From NCBI GenBank assembly GCA_017632695.1, contig JAGBQS010000079.1, forward strand, positions 1 through 14,046: a DNA stretch of 14,046 nucleotides, written 5' to 3'. Position numbers and translations under genes: made by a program. Source of the DNA: Bacteroidales bacterium (GTDB taxonomy: Bacteria > Bacteroidota > Bacteroidia > Bacteroidales > UBA3663). How positions within the stretch are numbered: position 1 is the stretch's first letter; each line of letters begins with the position of its first letter. Shown in pieces: positions 1 to 7,200 of this stretch. The notes below the pieces were generated by a model that had not been told where the DNA came from, did not search any database, and was given only the letters and a program-made list of their open reading frames with translations.

Positions 1-2
1 GG

Positions 3-854
3 GGATTGCGATGGCGTCTGCAACTCCGCACCTTGGGCATCAACCCTTCGGCCCACGATATGGCGGTATCCGTTTTCGGTAACTACGGTCTGAACCTGGC
101 GCTGCCCCGTGTGGGAGAGGTGTGGCGCTGCAGTTATATCGCCCATCACTACCATATCCCGTTTTCTACCACCATCGGCACGATGGTGAGCGAGCGGTTG
201 GTGGATATGCTGATGGCTGGCATCATGCTGCTGATGGCTTTCGGCCACGAGCACCAACATTTTGTTTCGTTCCTTTCGGGTAGCGACGGCGGACAGAAGT
301 TCCTCGATCTGCTGGTTTCTCCCGGGCTGTGGATCGGTCTGATGGTGGCAGTTTTGCTTGTACTGGCCTTCGCCCGCTTCCTGAAACACACATTGCTGTA
401 TGGATTCGTTTCGGGTTTTGTGGGGAATGTGTGGCGCGGAATCGTCGGCCTGAAGGATGTGCCGAACCGTTGGGTTTATCTGCTCTGGAGTATCGCCCTC
501 TGGCTTTGCTATTACCTGAACAGTTATACCTGCTGCTTCTTTTTCGGATTTACCGAACACTTGGACGGATGGGCAGGATTGGCCATTTTCGTGATGGGAA
601 GTCTCTCGCTGGTGTTGCCTGTTCAGGGCGGACTGGGTCCCTGGCACTATGCTGTCGGTACGGCTTTGCTGTGCTATGGCATCGGACAGAATCTGACCGA
701 CCCCGAAGTTCAGGCATTTATCTGGACGGCCTGGACCATCGAGCAGGGCTTTGTCCTCCTGCTTGGTCTTTATGCAATGATTTATATGGGTATCCGGAAG
801 AATGCAGGTTCTCTGCCGGAATCAGAACTCCGTTTCTCGGATAAACCGGAATAA
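3..854 (+). CDS. Flippase-like / LPG-synthase-TM (YbhN, UPF0104) family integral membrane protein, 5' end cut off by the window
   Basis: The reading frame is open to the first bases of the window, so the true start lies outside; the first in-frame TTG at base 6 is probably just a leucine codon. About 283 residues are visible. Residues numbered from that TTG show several hydrophobic spans, near 66-84, 107-126, 157-179, 190-208 and 240-262, so this is a polytopic inner-membrane protein. The stretch LPRVGEVWR (about 34-42) followed by MVSERLVDML (60-69) matches the hallmark of the lysylphosphatidylglycerol-synthase transmembrane domain (lPgRlGElvR ... vleRl.D). Near the end, QGGLGPWHYAVG resembles its conserved glycine-rich loop. 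The family includes MprF flippase domains and glycan-lipid transport proteins, but members in Bacteroidota lacking a synthetase domain have no assigned substrate. No soluble catalytic domain follows; the protein ends in a short polar tail. The dipeptidase gene follows on the same strand after 68 bp and may be co-transcribed. Family assignment is fairly sure, function unknown. Confidence 0.8.
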   Translation, partial: GLRWRLQLRTLGINPSAHDMAVSVFGNYGLNLALPRVGEVWRCSYIAHHYHIPFSTTIGTMVSERLVDMLMAGIMLLMAFGHEHQHFVSFLSGSDGGQKFLDLLVSPGLWIGLMVAVLLVLAFARFLKHTLLYGFVSGFVGNVWRGIVGLKDVPNRWVYLLWSIALWLCYYLNSYTCCFFFGFTEHLDGWAGLAIFVMGSLSLVLPVQGGLGPWHYAVGTALLCYGIGQNLTDPEVQAFIWTAWTIEQGFVLLLGLYAMIYMGIRKNAGSLPESELRFSDKPE

Positions 855-878
855 CCTTTCCCAAAAACCGGAATAACC
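843..878 (+). repeat. 14-bp direct repeat overlapping a stop codon
   Basis: AAACCGGAATAACC occurs exactly at 843-856 and again at 865-878, 22 bp apart. The first copy includes the TAA stop of the membrane-protein gene (852-854), and the second copy reproduces the same codons, including the stop, in the intergenic region. It looks like a small local duplication. No regulatory role can be inferred from one occurrence. Confidence 0.6.
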
Positions 879-922
879 ATTCTTTCTTCCGAATCTTTTT
901 TTTACCAAAAACTGCCGCAGTT

Positions 923-2395
923 ATGGAAAACTTGGAACCACAGGCGCTTTGGGCGCAGTTCGAACAGATTTGCCGCATTCCGCATCCGTCGGGACACCTC
1001 GATGCCTTGCGTACCTATATAATAAGGAGTGCGGAGAGTGCTGGTTTTTCGGCCGATACCGATGAAGCCGGAAATATCCGCGTGCTGATGCCTGCTACCC
1101 AAGGCTGGGAGCATCGGGCAGCTGAACAGCAGCGTGACCCGCAACAGGTTACCACCCTTCAGGCGCACATCGATATGGTTCCGCAAGCCGATGCCGACCT
1201 GATGTTTAACTTCCAGACCGATCCTTTGCAGTTGCGTTTAGTGGATGGTAAGATTATGGCAACCCGGACTACCTTGGGGGCAGATAACGGGATAGGAGTG
1301 GCAGCCATGCTGGCCATTATGTCCGATCCGAATCTGGTTCACGGTCCATTGGAAATGCTTTTCACCACCGATGAAGAGGTCGGGATGAAAGGCGTTCGGG
1401 GTATGAAGCCCGGTTGGCTGAAAGGAACACGTATGCTGAATCTGGATGCCGAACAGGAAGGCGACCTGATGGTAGGCTGCGCGGGAGCCGTCGATCTTAC
1501 CGCTACCTATCGCTACCGGCTTGAATCAGGTATTCCCGAGGGCGATAAGGCGGTTCTGCTTACATTGAGTAATCTGAAAGGCGGTCATTCTGGTATGGAT
1601 ATCCATTTGGGAAGGGGCAACGCCTGCAAGCTGATGGTACGTTTCCTGAAACATGCGGTGGTAAACTACGAGGCTCGTCTGGCCTGGCTGCAGGGCGGAG
1701 GTGTCCGTAACGCCATTCCCCGTGAGGCATCGGCTGTGCTGACCGTTCCCGAGGAGGTGGTCGATGAATTGCTCGATGAGGTAGCTTACTATGCAGATCT
1801 TTTCCGCTATGAGCTTCGCGGAATCGATTCGGACGTGGTTTTTTCGGCCAGTCTGACCGACGATCCCGAAAGCCTGCTTCCCGAAGAGGTGCAGGACGAT
1901 ATCCTGAATTCTTTAGAAGCGGCTCCAGATGGCGTATTCCGGTATGTTCCCGATATTCCTTCGGTGGTTGAAACTTCCAGCAATCTGGCTACCATTCACA
2001 TGGAGCATGCCGACGGGGCAGGTCTTTGCTGTGTTACCATTCTGGTGCGCAGCATGAACGAGGAAATGAAGCGGGCGCTTGCTTCGCGTGTGCAGAGCTG
2101 CTTCATTCTGGGTGGCGCACGGGTGCAGTTTTCGGCAGCCTATCCGGGTTGGGAACAGCCGCTTGGAGGACCTCTGCCTAAACAGATACGCCAGTCGTAT
2201 GCTCGTCTGTTCGGTTCGGACATGAAGGTTAATTCCGTTCACTGCGGATTGGAGTGCGGCATACTGCACGACCTCTATCCTCAAATGGAAATGGTCAGTT
2301 TCGGTCCGACCATCAGTCATCCGCACAGTCCGGAAGAGTCTGTCGAGGTTGCCAGCGTGGATCGGTTCTGGCGTCTTCTGCTCGATGTAATCTGA
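923..2395 (+). CDS. pepD: Aminoacyl-histidine dipeptidase (peptidase family M20C, PepD-like)
   Basis: Cytosolic di-zinc dipeptidase that hydrolyses Xaa-His and a broad range of unblocked dipeptides, including Cys-Gly, in peptide and glutathione turnover. The product has 490 residues, close to the usual 485 or so. All expected M20C active-site positions are present: H82 and D84 in AHIDMVPQ, D121 in LGADNGIG, the general base E151 with ligand E152 in TDEEVGMKG, D175 in LNLDAEQEG, and H466 in SHPHSPEE near the C terminus. The dimerisation or lid domain starts with GGHSGMDIHLGRGNA (220-234). No signal peptide or membrane segment is seen. The ATG at 923 is chosen because it gives the family's normal N terminus (LEPQALWAQFEQICRIPHPSG); no Shine-Dalgarno sequence precedes it, which is normal in Bacteroidota. 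A somewhat longer linker around residues 60-76 precedes the first zinc ligand. The gene may share a transcript with the membrane protein upstream. Confidence 0.95.
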   Translation: MENLEPQALWAQFEQICRIPHPSGHLDALRTYIIRSAESAGFSADTDEAGNIRVLMPATQGWEHRAAEQQRDPQQVTTLQAHIDMVPQADADLMFNFQTDPLQLRLVDGKIMATRTTLGADNGIGVAAMLAIMSDPNLVHGPLEMLFTTDEEVGMKGVRGMKPGWLKGTRMLNLDAEQEGDLMVGCAGAVDLTATYRYRLESGIPEGDKAVLLTLSNLKGGHSGMDIHLGRGNACKLMVRFLKHAVVNYEARLAWLQGGGVRNAIPREASAVLTVPEEVVDELLDEVAYYADLFRYELRGIDSDVVFSASLTDDPESLLPEEVQDDILNSLEAAPDGVFRYVPDIPSVVETSSNLATIHMEHADGAGLCCVTILVRSMNEEMKRALASRVQSCFILGGARVQFSAAYPGWEQPLGGPLPKQIRQSYARLFGSDMKVNSVHCGLECGILHDLYPQMEMVSFGPTISHPHSPEESVEVASVDRFWRLLLDVI

Positions 2396-2430
2396 TTTTC
2401 GGTTCAGATGTTCAGTTTTGCGTTTTTTTT
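2390..2430 (+). terminator. Possible weak intrinsic terminator of the dipeptidase gene
   Basis: ATCTGA (2390-2395, overlapping the stop codon) can pair with TCAGAT (2404-2409) across an 8-base loop, and a run of eight T lies at 2423-2430. The stem is short and A+T-rich and the T-run is 13 bases away, so this is a weak call. Another A/T hairpin (2422-2440, GTTTTTT ... AAAAAAC) overlaps it. Confidence 0.3.
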
Positions 2431-2443
2431 GCCAAAAAACAGG

Positions 2444-2456
2444 TCAGTATTACTGA
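2444..2456. repeat. 13-bp perfect inverted repeat
   Basis: TCAGTA-T-TACTGA is a perfect palindrome with a one-base centre in the non-coding gap, roughly 105 bp before the -33 element of the small-RNA promoter. It could be a dimeric regulator site, but the distance from the promoter and its short length make chance possible. The rest of 2457-2560 is A+T-rich with no gene seen. Confidence 0.35.
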
Positions 2457-2560
2457 ATGGATGGTCATTTCCGGCTTGAAAATAGAGTCGTTTGATTCGA
2501 AAAGAACATGAATTATACTTCCTTAGTACCCGTTTTCGTCAAAATACCCAAAAAGTGGTA

Positions 2561-2591
2561 TTGTCCATGAGCTGAAAACCCCGTATCTTTG
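2561..2591 (+). promoter_or_regulatory. Bacteroidota-type sigma-ABfr promoter for the small RNA
   Basis: TTG at 2561-2563 and TATCTTTG at 2584-2591 match the -33 TTG and -7 TAnnTTTG elements used by the primary sigma factor of Bacteroides and relatives, with a spacing of 20 bases. Transcription would start near 2597-2599. No protein start follows in a sensible position, so the promoter most likely serves the non-coding RNA that ends at the terminator about 105 bases later. Confidence 0.8.
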
Positions 2592-2596
2592 CACCG

Positions 2597-2702
2597 TCAA
2601 ACTGAGGAATATACCACATCAAGGTATTCAGTTCTTGTTAAGAAAGAAATAGTTGGTACTAATAGAATGTGAAAAAGGCAGCTCGTGAGAGTTGCCTTTT
2701 TA
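2597..2702 (+). ncRNA. Candidate orphan small RNA, about 105 nt
   Basis: This interval is bounded by a near-consensus Bacteroidota promoter and an intrinsic terminator and contains no usable open reading frame; its only ATG (2667-2669) is followed directly by TGA. Two internal hairpins can be drawn before the terminator. CTG (2602-2604) and AATA (2608-2611) with CC (2614-2615) pair with GG TATT CAG (2623-2631) around ACATCAA. TTCTT (2632-2636) pairs with AAGAA (2640-2644). A single-stranded A/U-rich stretch follows (2645-2671). Size and layout are like the promoter-to-terminator non-coding RNAs described in this order, such as the Bacteroidales-1 motif, but I cannot confirm identity with any of them. 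It shows none of the conserved cores of SRP RNA, tmRNA or RNase P RNA. It lies convergent to the GH28 gene, ending 18 bp from that gene's stop codon. Confidence 0.65.
2672..2701 (+). terminator. Intrinsic terminator of the small RNA, probably bidirectional
   Basis: AAAAA GGCAGCTC (2672-2684) pairs with GAGTTGCC TTTTT (2689-2701) over a GTGA loop, giving eight stem pairs (one G-U) closed by a GNRA-type tetraloop, extended by five A-U pairs. Read on the minus strand it is also a hairpin (one A-C mismatch) followed by TTTTT, just after the stop of the GH28 gene at 2720, so it can end both convergent transcripts. Confidence 0.85.
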
Positions 2703-2719
2703 TTTACAGTTCAATTTTA

Positions 2720-4057
2720 TTACAGTTCAATGTTCTCGACGTTCTCTATCTCGCAGAACTTCTTCTTGAACTTACCCACTTTGAGGTTCCGGATGCTGAC
2801 GTTTCGGGCAGGCAGACGTTTGTCGCCCATCAGGGTAATGACCGTTTCGCACGAATCGACCGTCACATCTTCCACATGAAGTCCGTCGATGCGGGTGAGA
2901 CGGGTTTCGTAATCCGGGAAGTCTTTCCACTGATAGACCACATCGGTAGCCAGCGCCACCACTTCCTGACAATAGTTCACCTGGGCTCCGCGCAGCCAGA
3001 TGTTTTCCACAAAGCCGCCGCGCCGGTGGTTAGTCTTCACGTAATAGAGGCGAAGTACGTTGCCCGTCATCTTGCAGTTTGTCATATAGACGTTCCGGAT
3101 GCCGCCCGACAGTTCCGAACCGATGCCCAGCAGCGTGTGGCCCTTTTTGATTGTGCAGTTGCGAATTATGATATTTTCGGTAGGACAGTCCAGTCGCCAG
3201 GCGTCCTGATTGCGTCCGGCCTTGATCACTACGGCATCGTCGCCCTGATCGAAGGTGCAGTTTTCGACCAGGAAATTCTTCGACATATCGATGTCGATGC
3301 CGTCGTTGTTATGTCCGTGCGCATACACATCGAGACCCCGGACGATACCGCCGTTACACATATACATGTGGATGGTCCAGAACGGACTTTCGCGAATGGT
3401 GAAGTCTTCGAGCAGCACATTCCGGCAGCGGTTAAACTGAATCAGGTGCGGACGCATGCGGCTTAGTGTATCGGCCACCTGCCGGTCCTGCATCGGTGCA
3501 TATTCCGAGCACCAGGTGTAGAGCTTTCGGGTGGCTTCGATGTGCGATGCCGGACGGCTGAACCAGGTCTTCCAGTACTTCATCCGCGGAGCCAGCTTAC
3601 CCTTGCCGCTTATGGCTACGTTGTCGCAGTCGTACGCATAAATGAGAGGGGAGTAGTTGTAGCATTCAACGCCCTCCCAAGTGGTGTGGACGGCCGGCAG
3701 ATAGTCCGACGGCGAATCGGTAAACTCAACAACGGCTCCTTCTTCGAGTCGGAGGTTACAGTTGGACCGAAGGTGGATGGCGCCCGTCAGCCAGCGTCCG
3801 CGAGGCACTACCACATAGCCGCCTCCGGCCTTGCTGCATGCCGCCATTGCTTTCTGGAAAGCTTTGGTACACAGTTTCTGTCCACCTTCCTTAGCTCCGT
3901 ATTTGGTAATGGGGAACTCCCGGTCGGGGAACACGTATTCCCGTATGGGGTCCATCCGGAACGGAGCATCTTCAATCACGGTTTCCCTGTAGGTGCCTTG
4001 TGCTGCGGCAATAGCCGCCGACAGCACCAAGGCAAGGAATAAGAATTTGCGAATCAT
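2720..4057 (-). CDS. Secreted glycoside hydrolase family 28 (polygalacturonase-like)
   Basis: GH28 enzymes are inverting glycosidases that cleave alpha-galacturonosidic bonds in homogalacturonan or rhamnogalacturonan. The 445-residue product starts with a signal peptide (MIRKFLFLALVLSAAIAAAQ, cleavage near 19-21), so it acts in the periplasm or at the surface. The pectate-lyase-like parallel beta-helix begins with FPITKYGAKEGGQ (48-60), and GGGYVVVPRGRWLTGAIHLRSN (78-99) is typical of the family. Catalytic motifs are in order: HNNDGIDID (D252 in the NxD position), QGDDAVVIKAG (D273, D274) and KKGHTLLGIGSELSGG (H307). The last substrate-binding motif reads LYYVKTNHRRGG (337-348) where classical enzymes have RIK. 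Exo or endo action and the exact pectin type cannot be told. The gene starts 15 bp after the stop of the giant protein gene, so they are almost certainly one operon. No promoter or Shine-Dalgarno sequence is seen in that gap. Confidence 0.93.
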   Translation of the reverse strand: MIRKFLFLALVLSAAIAAAQGTYRETVIEDAPFRMDPIREYVFPDREFPITKYGAKEGGQKLCTKAFQKAMAACSKAGGGYVVVPRGRWLTGAIHLRSNCNLRLEEGAVVEFTDSPSDYLPAVHTTWEGVECYNYSPLIYAYDCDNVAISGKGKLAPRMKYWKTWFSRPASHIEATRKLYTWCSEYAPMQDRQVADTLSRMRPHLIQFNRCRNVLLEDFTIRESPFWTIHMYMCNGGIVRGLDVYAHGHNNDGIDIDMSKNFLVENCTFDQGDDAVVIKAGRNQDAWRLDCPTENIIIRNCTIKKGHTLLGIGSELSGGIRNVYMTNCKMTGNVLRLYYVKTNHRRGGFVENIWLRGAQVNYCQEVVALATDVVYQWKDFPDYETRLTRIDGLHVEDVTVDSCETVITLMGDKRLPARNVSIRNLKVGKFKKKFCEIENVENIEL

Positions 4058-4072
4058 TTTTATCAGTTCAGG

Positions 4073-4207
4073 TTATTTGATGACTACTTTCTGTCCGTTG
4101 TAGATATAAACGCCCGGCGTTGTCGGTTTAACGGTGCCATAACAGATACCTTGCAACGTGTACCAGACATCCGGCAGCTGGTCGGCATTGAGGTCGGAGA
4201 TTCCGGT
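4073..4207 (-). other. Domain: T9SS/Por-type C-terminal sorting-like end
   Basis: The last 44 residues (3177-3220) begin TGISDLNADQLPDVWYTLQG and end PGVYIYNGQKVVIK. The pattern of a YTLQG strand, then GVYI-NG-KVVIK as the final strand, is the usual end of Bacteroidales secreted proteins related to type A sorting domains of the type IX secretion system. In many gut members this end persists without a proven T9SS, so it shows surface or secreted fate rather than proving the route. Confidence 0.65.
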
Positions 4208-7200
4208 CAGTTCCGACAGGCTGATGACGTATGGTTCCCACGGAGTTCCGAGGCTGCCGTCGCTTACGTAGGTCAGCGTGTTGGTCATCGTCAGGAAGGT
4301 TCCGTCTATGCAAATGCGGATCTCAATCGGCTGACCGCTGCCTTCGCCCGCAACGAGCAGGTAGTAGAGATCATCGTCGGCAAAGGCTGAGCCTCGGCAT
4401 TCTCCGTCGATGAACGCTGCCACTTCGGCCGTTGTGACGGCTTCCGAACCATCGGTCAGTCTGATGACGATAGCCATGTTGTCCGGGTATGCAGTCGGGT
4501 CGACGGTCGGGAAGGAGGACTCTGATGCCCTGTTCGCACGACGGGGCTTGTAGGTCCGGGTGTCGGTAACCGTCGGATAAACAAACTGCTTAGTCTGTGT
4601 GTCCGTACTGAAGTAGAGGTAGCCCTTTCCGCTCTCGAGTGCTTCGAGGTTGCCTTCCCAGCCGAACGGTCCGTAGTAGGCGAAAGCCGTCTGCGACTTG
4701 ATCTGATCGCCCTCTTGCGGGTTGGCTCCAGCCAGGGCTTCGTCGAGCATCTGGGTTGTGAGCGGCGTGTAGGCAATCCAGTTCCAGTCTTTCTTCACGA
4801 TGACCGGAGTTTCGGACAGCTTCACCTGAGCACCGCTGATGTTGAGTGTCTGCGATGTTTCGGTGGTCTTAGCCGTCGGTATCAGCTGCAGTTTGTACAT
4901 CGTATTGGCGTGTACTTCCTTCAGGCTGCCCGTCCAGATGTTGTTGCGGCAGTAGGAAACACCCGATGTCTTGTCTTTCAGCTGGGCGCTCCACGAATTC
5001 AGATCCTTGAATACCAGACTGGTTGCGGCGGCGGCAGGCTCAACGCCCAACGACAGCCAGTTCCAGCCCTTGCGCAAAGCCAGCGGCTGCTCCACCTGAT
5101 CGCTCTTGGTAAAGATAACCGGGTTGGAGAAATCGCCGAAACTTTGGGTCGGGTCGAACAGAAGAAGCTGTCTTTCCGCATCGTCTTCCGGCAGTTTCAG
5201 GCGTACGTTCGAGTAAATCATGCCGTTCGATGCATCCCAGATACGGAAGGTGAGAGGCATGCCGTTGTCCAGATCGGCAACTTGTCCGTTTATCATCTGA
5301 TAAGCCGTTCCGTACACCGTGAGCGGTACGTAGGCTGCTCCGCGTATCTGCTTCGGTGCGGCTACACCACGGCATTCATCGCCGATGAAGGCTGCCAGAC
5401 GGCAGTCGCTGTTACCCATCAGGATACCGTTGATGTAAATCTGTCCGACGATGTTCATGTTGTTCTCGTAGTCCGACGGATTGACGCTCCATTGCGGCAT
5501 TTCGCCGTTTACTTTCATTACGATGCGCAACGGCTCCAGAATCTCGTTGTTGCCCTTCAGACCGATGCTGACATCGTAGCGGCCTACAGGAATTAACGGG
5601 TTCACCTTAAAGCGTAAAGTCTTTTGCTTCAGTGGATCTATATCGTCATTCCGTTCGCTGTCCACCAATGTGAGCCACTCCGGCATGTTCTGCAGGGTGT
5701 AGTATTCGGTGTTTCCGCTACGGTTCTCGATGCCGACATCAAAGGTGCAGTCGCTGCCGTACTTCTTGCTGATGTTCACCGAATCCTTCAGCCATTTCAG
5801 CGTATTCAGCTGTACGAAGGTCTGCCAACGGATAGGAGCCGACTCGTTGCCGTTCAGGTCGCGGATCTTATCGATGGTGATGTTGAGTGTAGTACCCTCC
5901 ACATCGCGGGCCTTGATGCCGGAACCTTCCTCCAGTTTGATGGTCAGCTTGCGGTCGGAGGCTATCGGCCTGGCTGTGATGCGGCTTTCAACTGGTGCAT
6001 TCTTCAGCGGGGCGTCCGATCCGACCAGCTCGTAATTGTCGGAAACGCGTATTACTGAATCGGGCATATTGGCGCCCTGCCGGCTGTTGGCCATGTTCCT
6101 GACACTGGGCACCATCGTGCTGACGCCGTTCACCACACCCGGTTCCTCGAACGGATAGTAGGCAACCAGTCCGCGGGAATAGTAATCGGCCGTATCGATG
6201 GTGTTGTACAAGTTCGACAGGAGCTGTTCCTCGGTAAGGGTTGCTTCCCAGATGCGGACTTCGTCGATGTATGCCTCTGCATCTTCGCCAATCTTCATGA
6301 CCGTTCCTTCCATAGGCGGAACATCGGTTTCGGCAATTACCGCCGTACGCTGTCCGTTTACATAGAATCCGGCCGACTGACCGCGAACCACGTTCAGGGC
6401 GTAGTGCGAAATCTGATCATTGTACGGGAAATCTTCCACCTTAGCCACAACCTGGCTCTTTGTGCCGTAATCGAGCACCAGATCCATCTGTTTGTCGAAG
6501 TAGAGGTGCAACCGGTTGGATGGTTTTGTGCCGGTTTCGAAAACAGTAGTGATGGTATCCGGATGGAAGTCGGACACAGCGTACCACATCTCGATGGCAT
6601 AACTGTCGCCCTGTCCTGTGTTGATTTGCGAAATATCAGCTTCGAAGGCCTTGCCTGAGTGGTTGAACGCCATGTAGTTGGTGTTGCTGATGACCCAGTT
6701 GTCCTCAAGTATGATGTTGTTCGTATGACGGGTATCGGTTGCTATAGAGCCGTGTCCTTCGTTCATGGGCCAGTAGTTGGCCAGACCGTAAACGTAGTTG
6801 TCCTTCGTCATGTATTTGGTGGCAGCTGCCTCATTGACATCCCGATAGATGCTGAAGAAGCTCAGATCGTGGATGGATGCCGAAATCGGTCCGAGATAGA
6901 GGCGGTTGTCATCAATATAGTTGACGATATTGGAAGTCTTGATGTCCAGTTTCTGATTCTCGAACAGATGGACGGACTCCGAACCGTATTCGGCCAGCAT
7001 GGAAATGGTCTGGTCGGACGATCTGTAGCTCAAAACATAGTAAACCCATTCGTCGGTGGGCACCGTCTTTTCGCTCACAATCTTGGCTCCGGCAATGTTC
7101 AGCTCTGCATGTCCTTGGTAGAACCGGAGGGCAAACAGGTCGCTGGCAATACCTAACTGCAACAGGGTTCCTTCTGTTTCCCGGTTCATCCAGAAGTCGG

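Noticed and set aside
923..2395. Dipeptidase considered as unusual because of a longer linker near residues 60-76
   Set aside because: All catalytic residues are in place and total length is normal; small loop differences are common in M20C.
2651..2665. GGTACTAATAG in the small RNA, resembling the 3' end of 23S rRNA
   Set aside because: Only about ten bases match and the surrounding sequence does not look like rRNA, so it is taken as coincidence rather than an rRNA fragment.
2669..3466. 265-codon plus-strand frame starting at a GTG in the small-RNA terminator
   Set aside because: It overlaps the GH28 gene, which has a signal peptide and catalytic motifs, and its start lies in the foot of a terminator hairpin. 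The product resembles nothing I know.
4058..4072. Possible separate promoter for the GH28 gene
   Set aside because: The gap is only 15 bp and no TAnnTTTG element is visible in it or obviously just upstream, so read-through from the giant gene is the simpler view.
4715..5596. 293-codon plus-strand frame antisense to the C-terminal part of the giant gene
   Set aside because: Shadow frame caused by high third-position GC; no start signal or domain.
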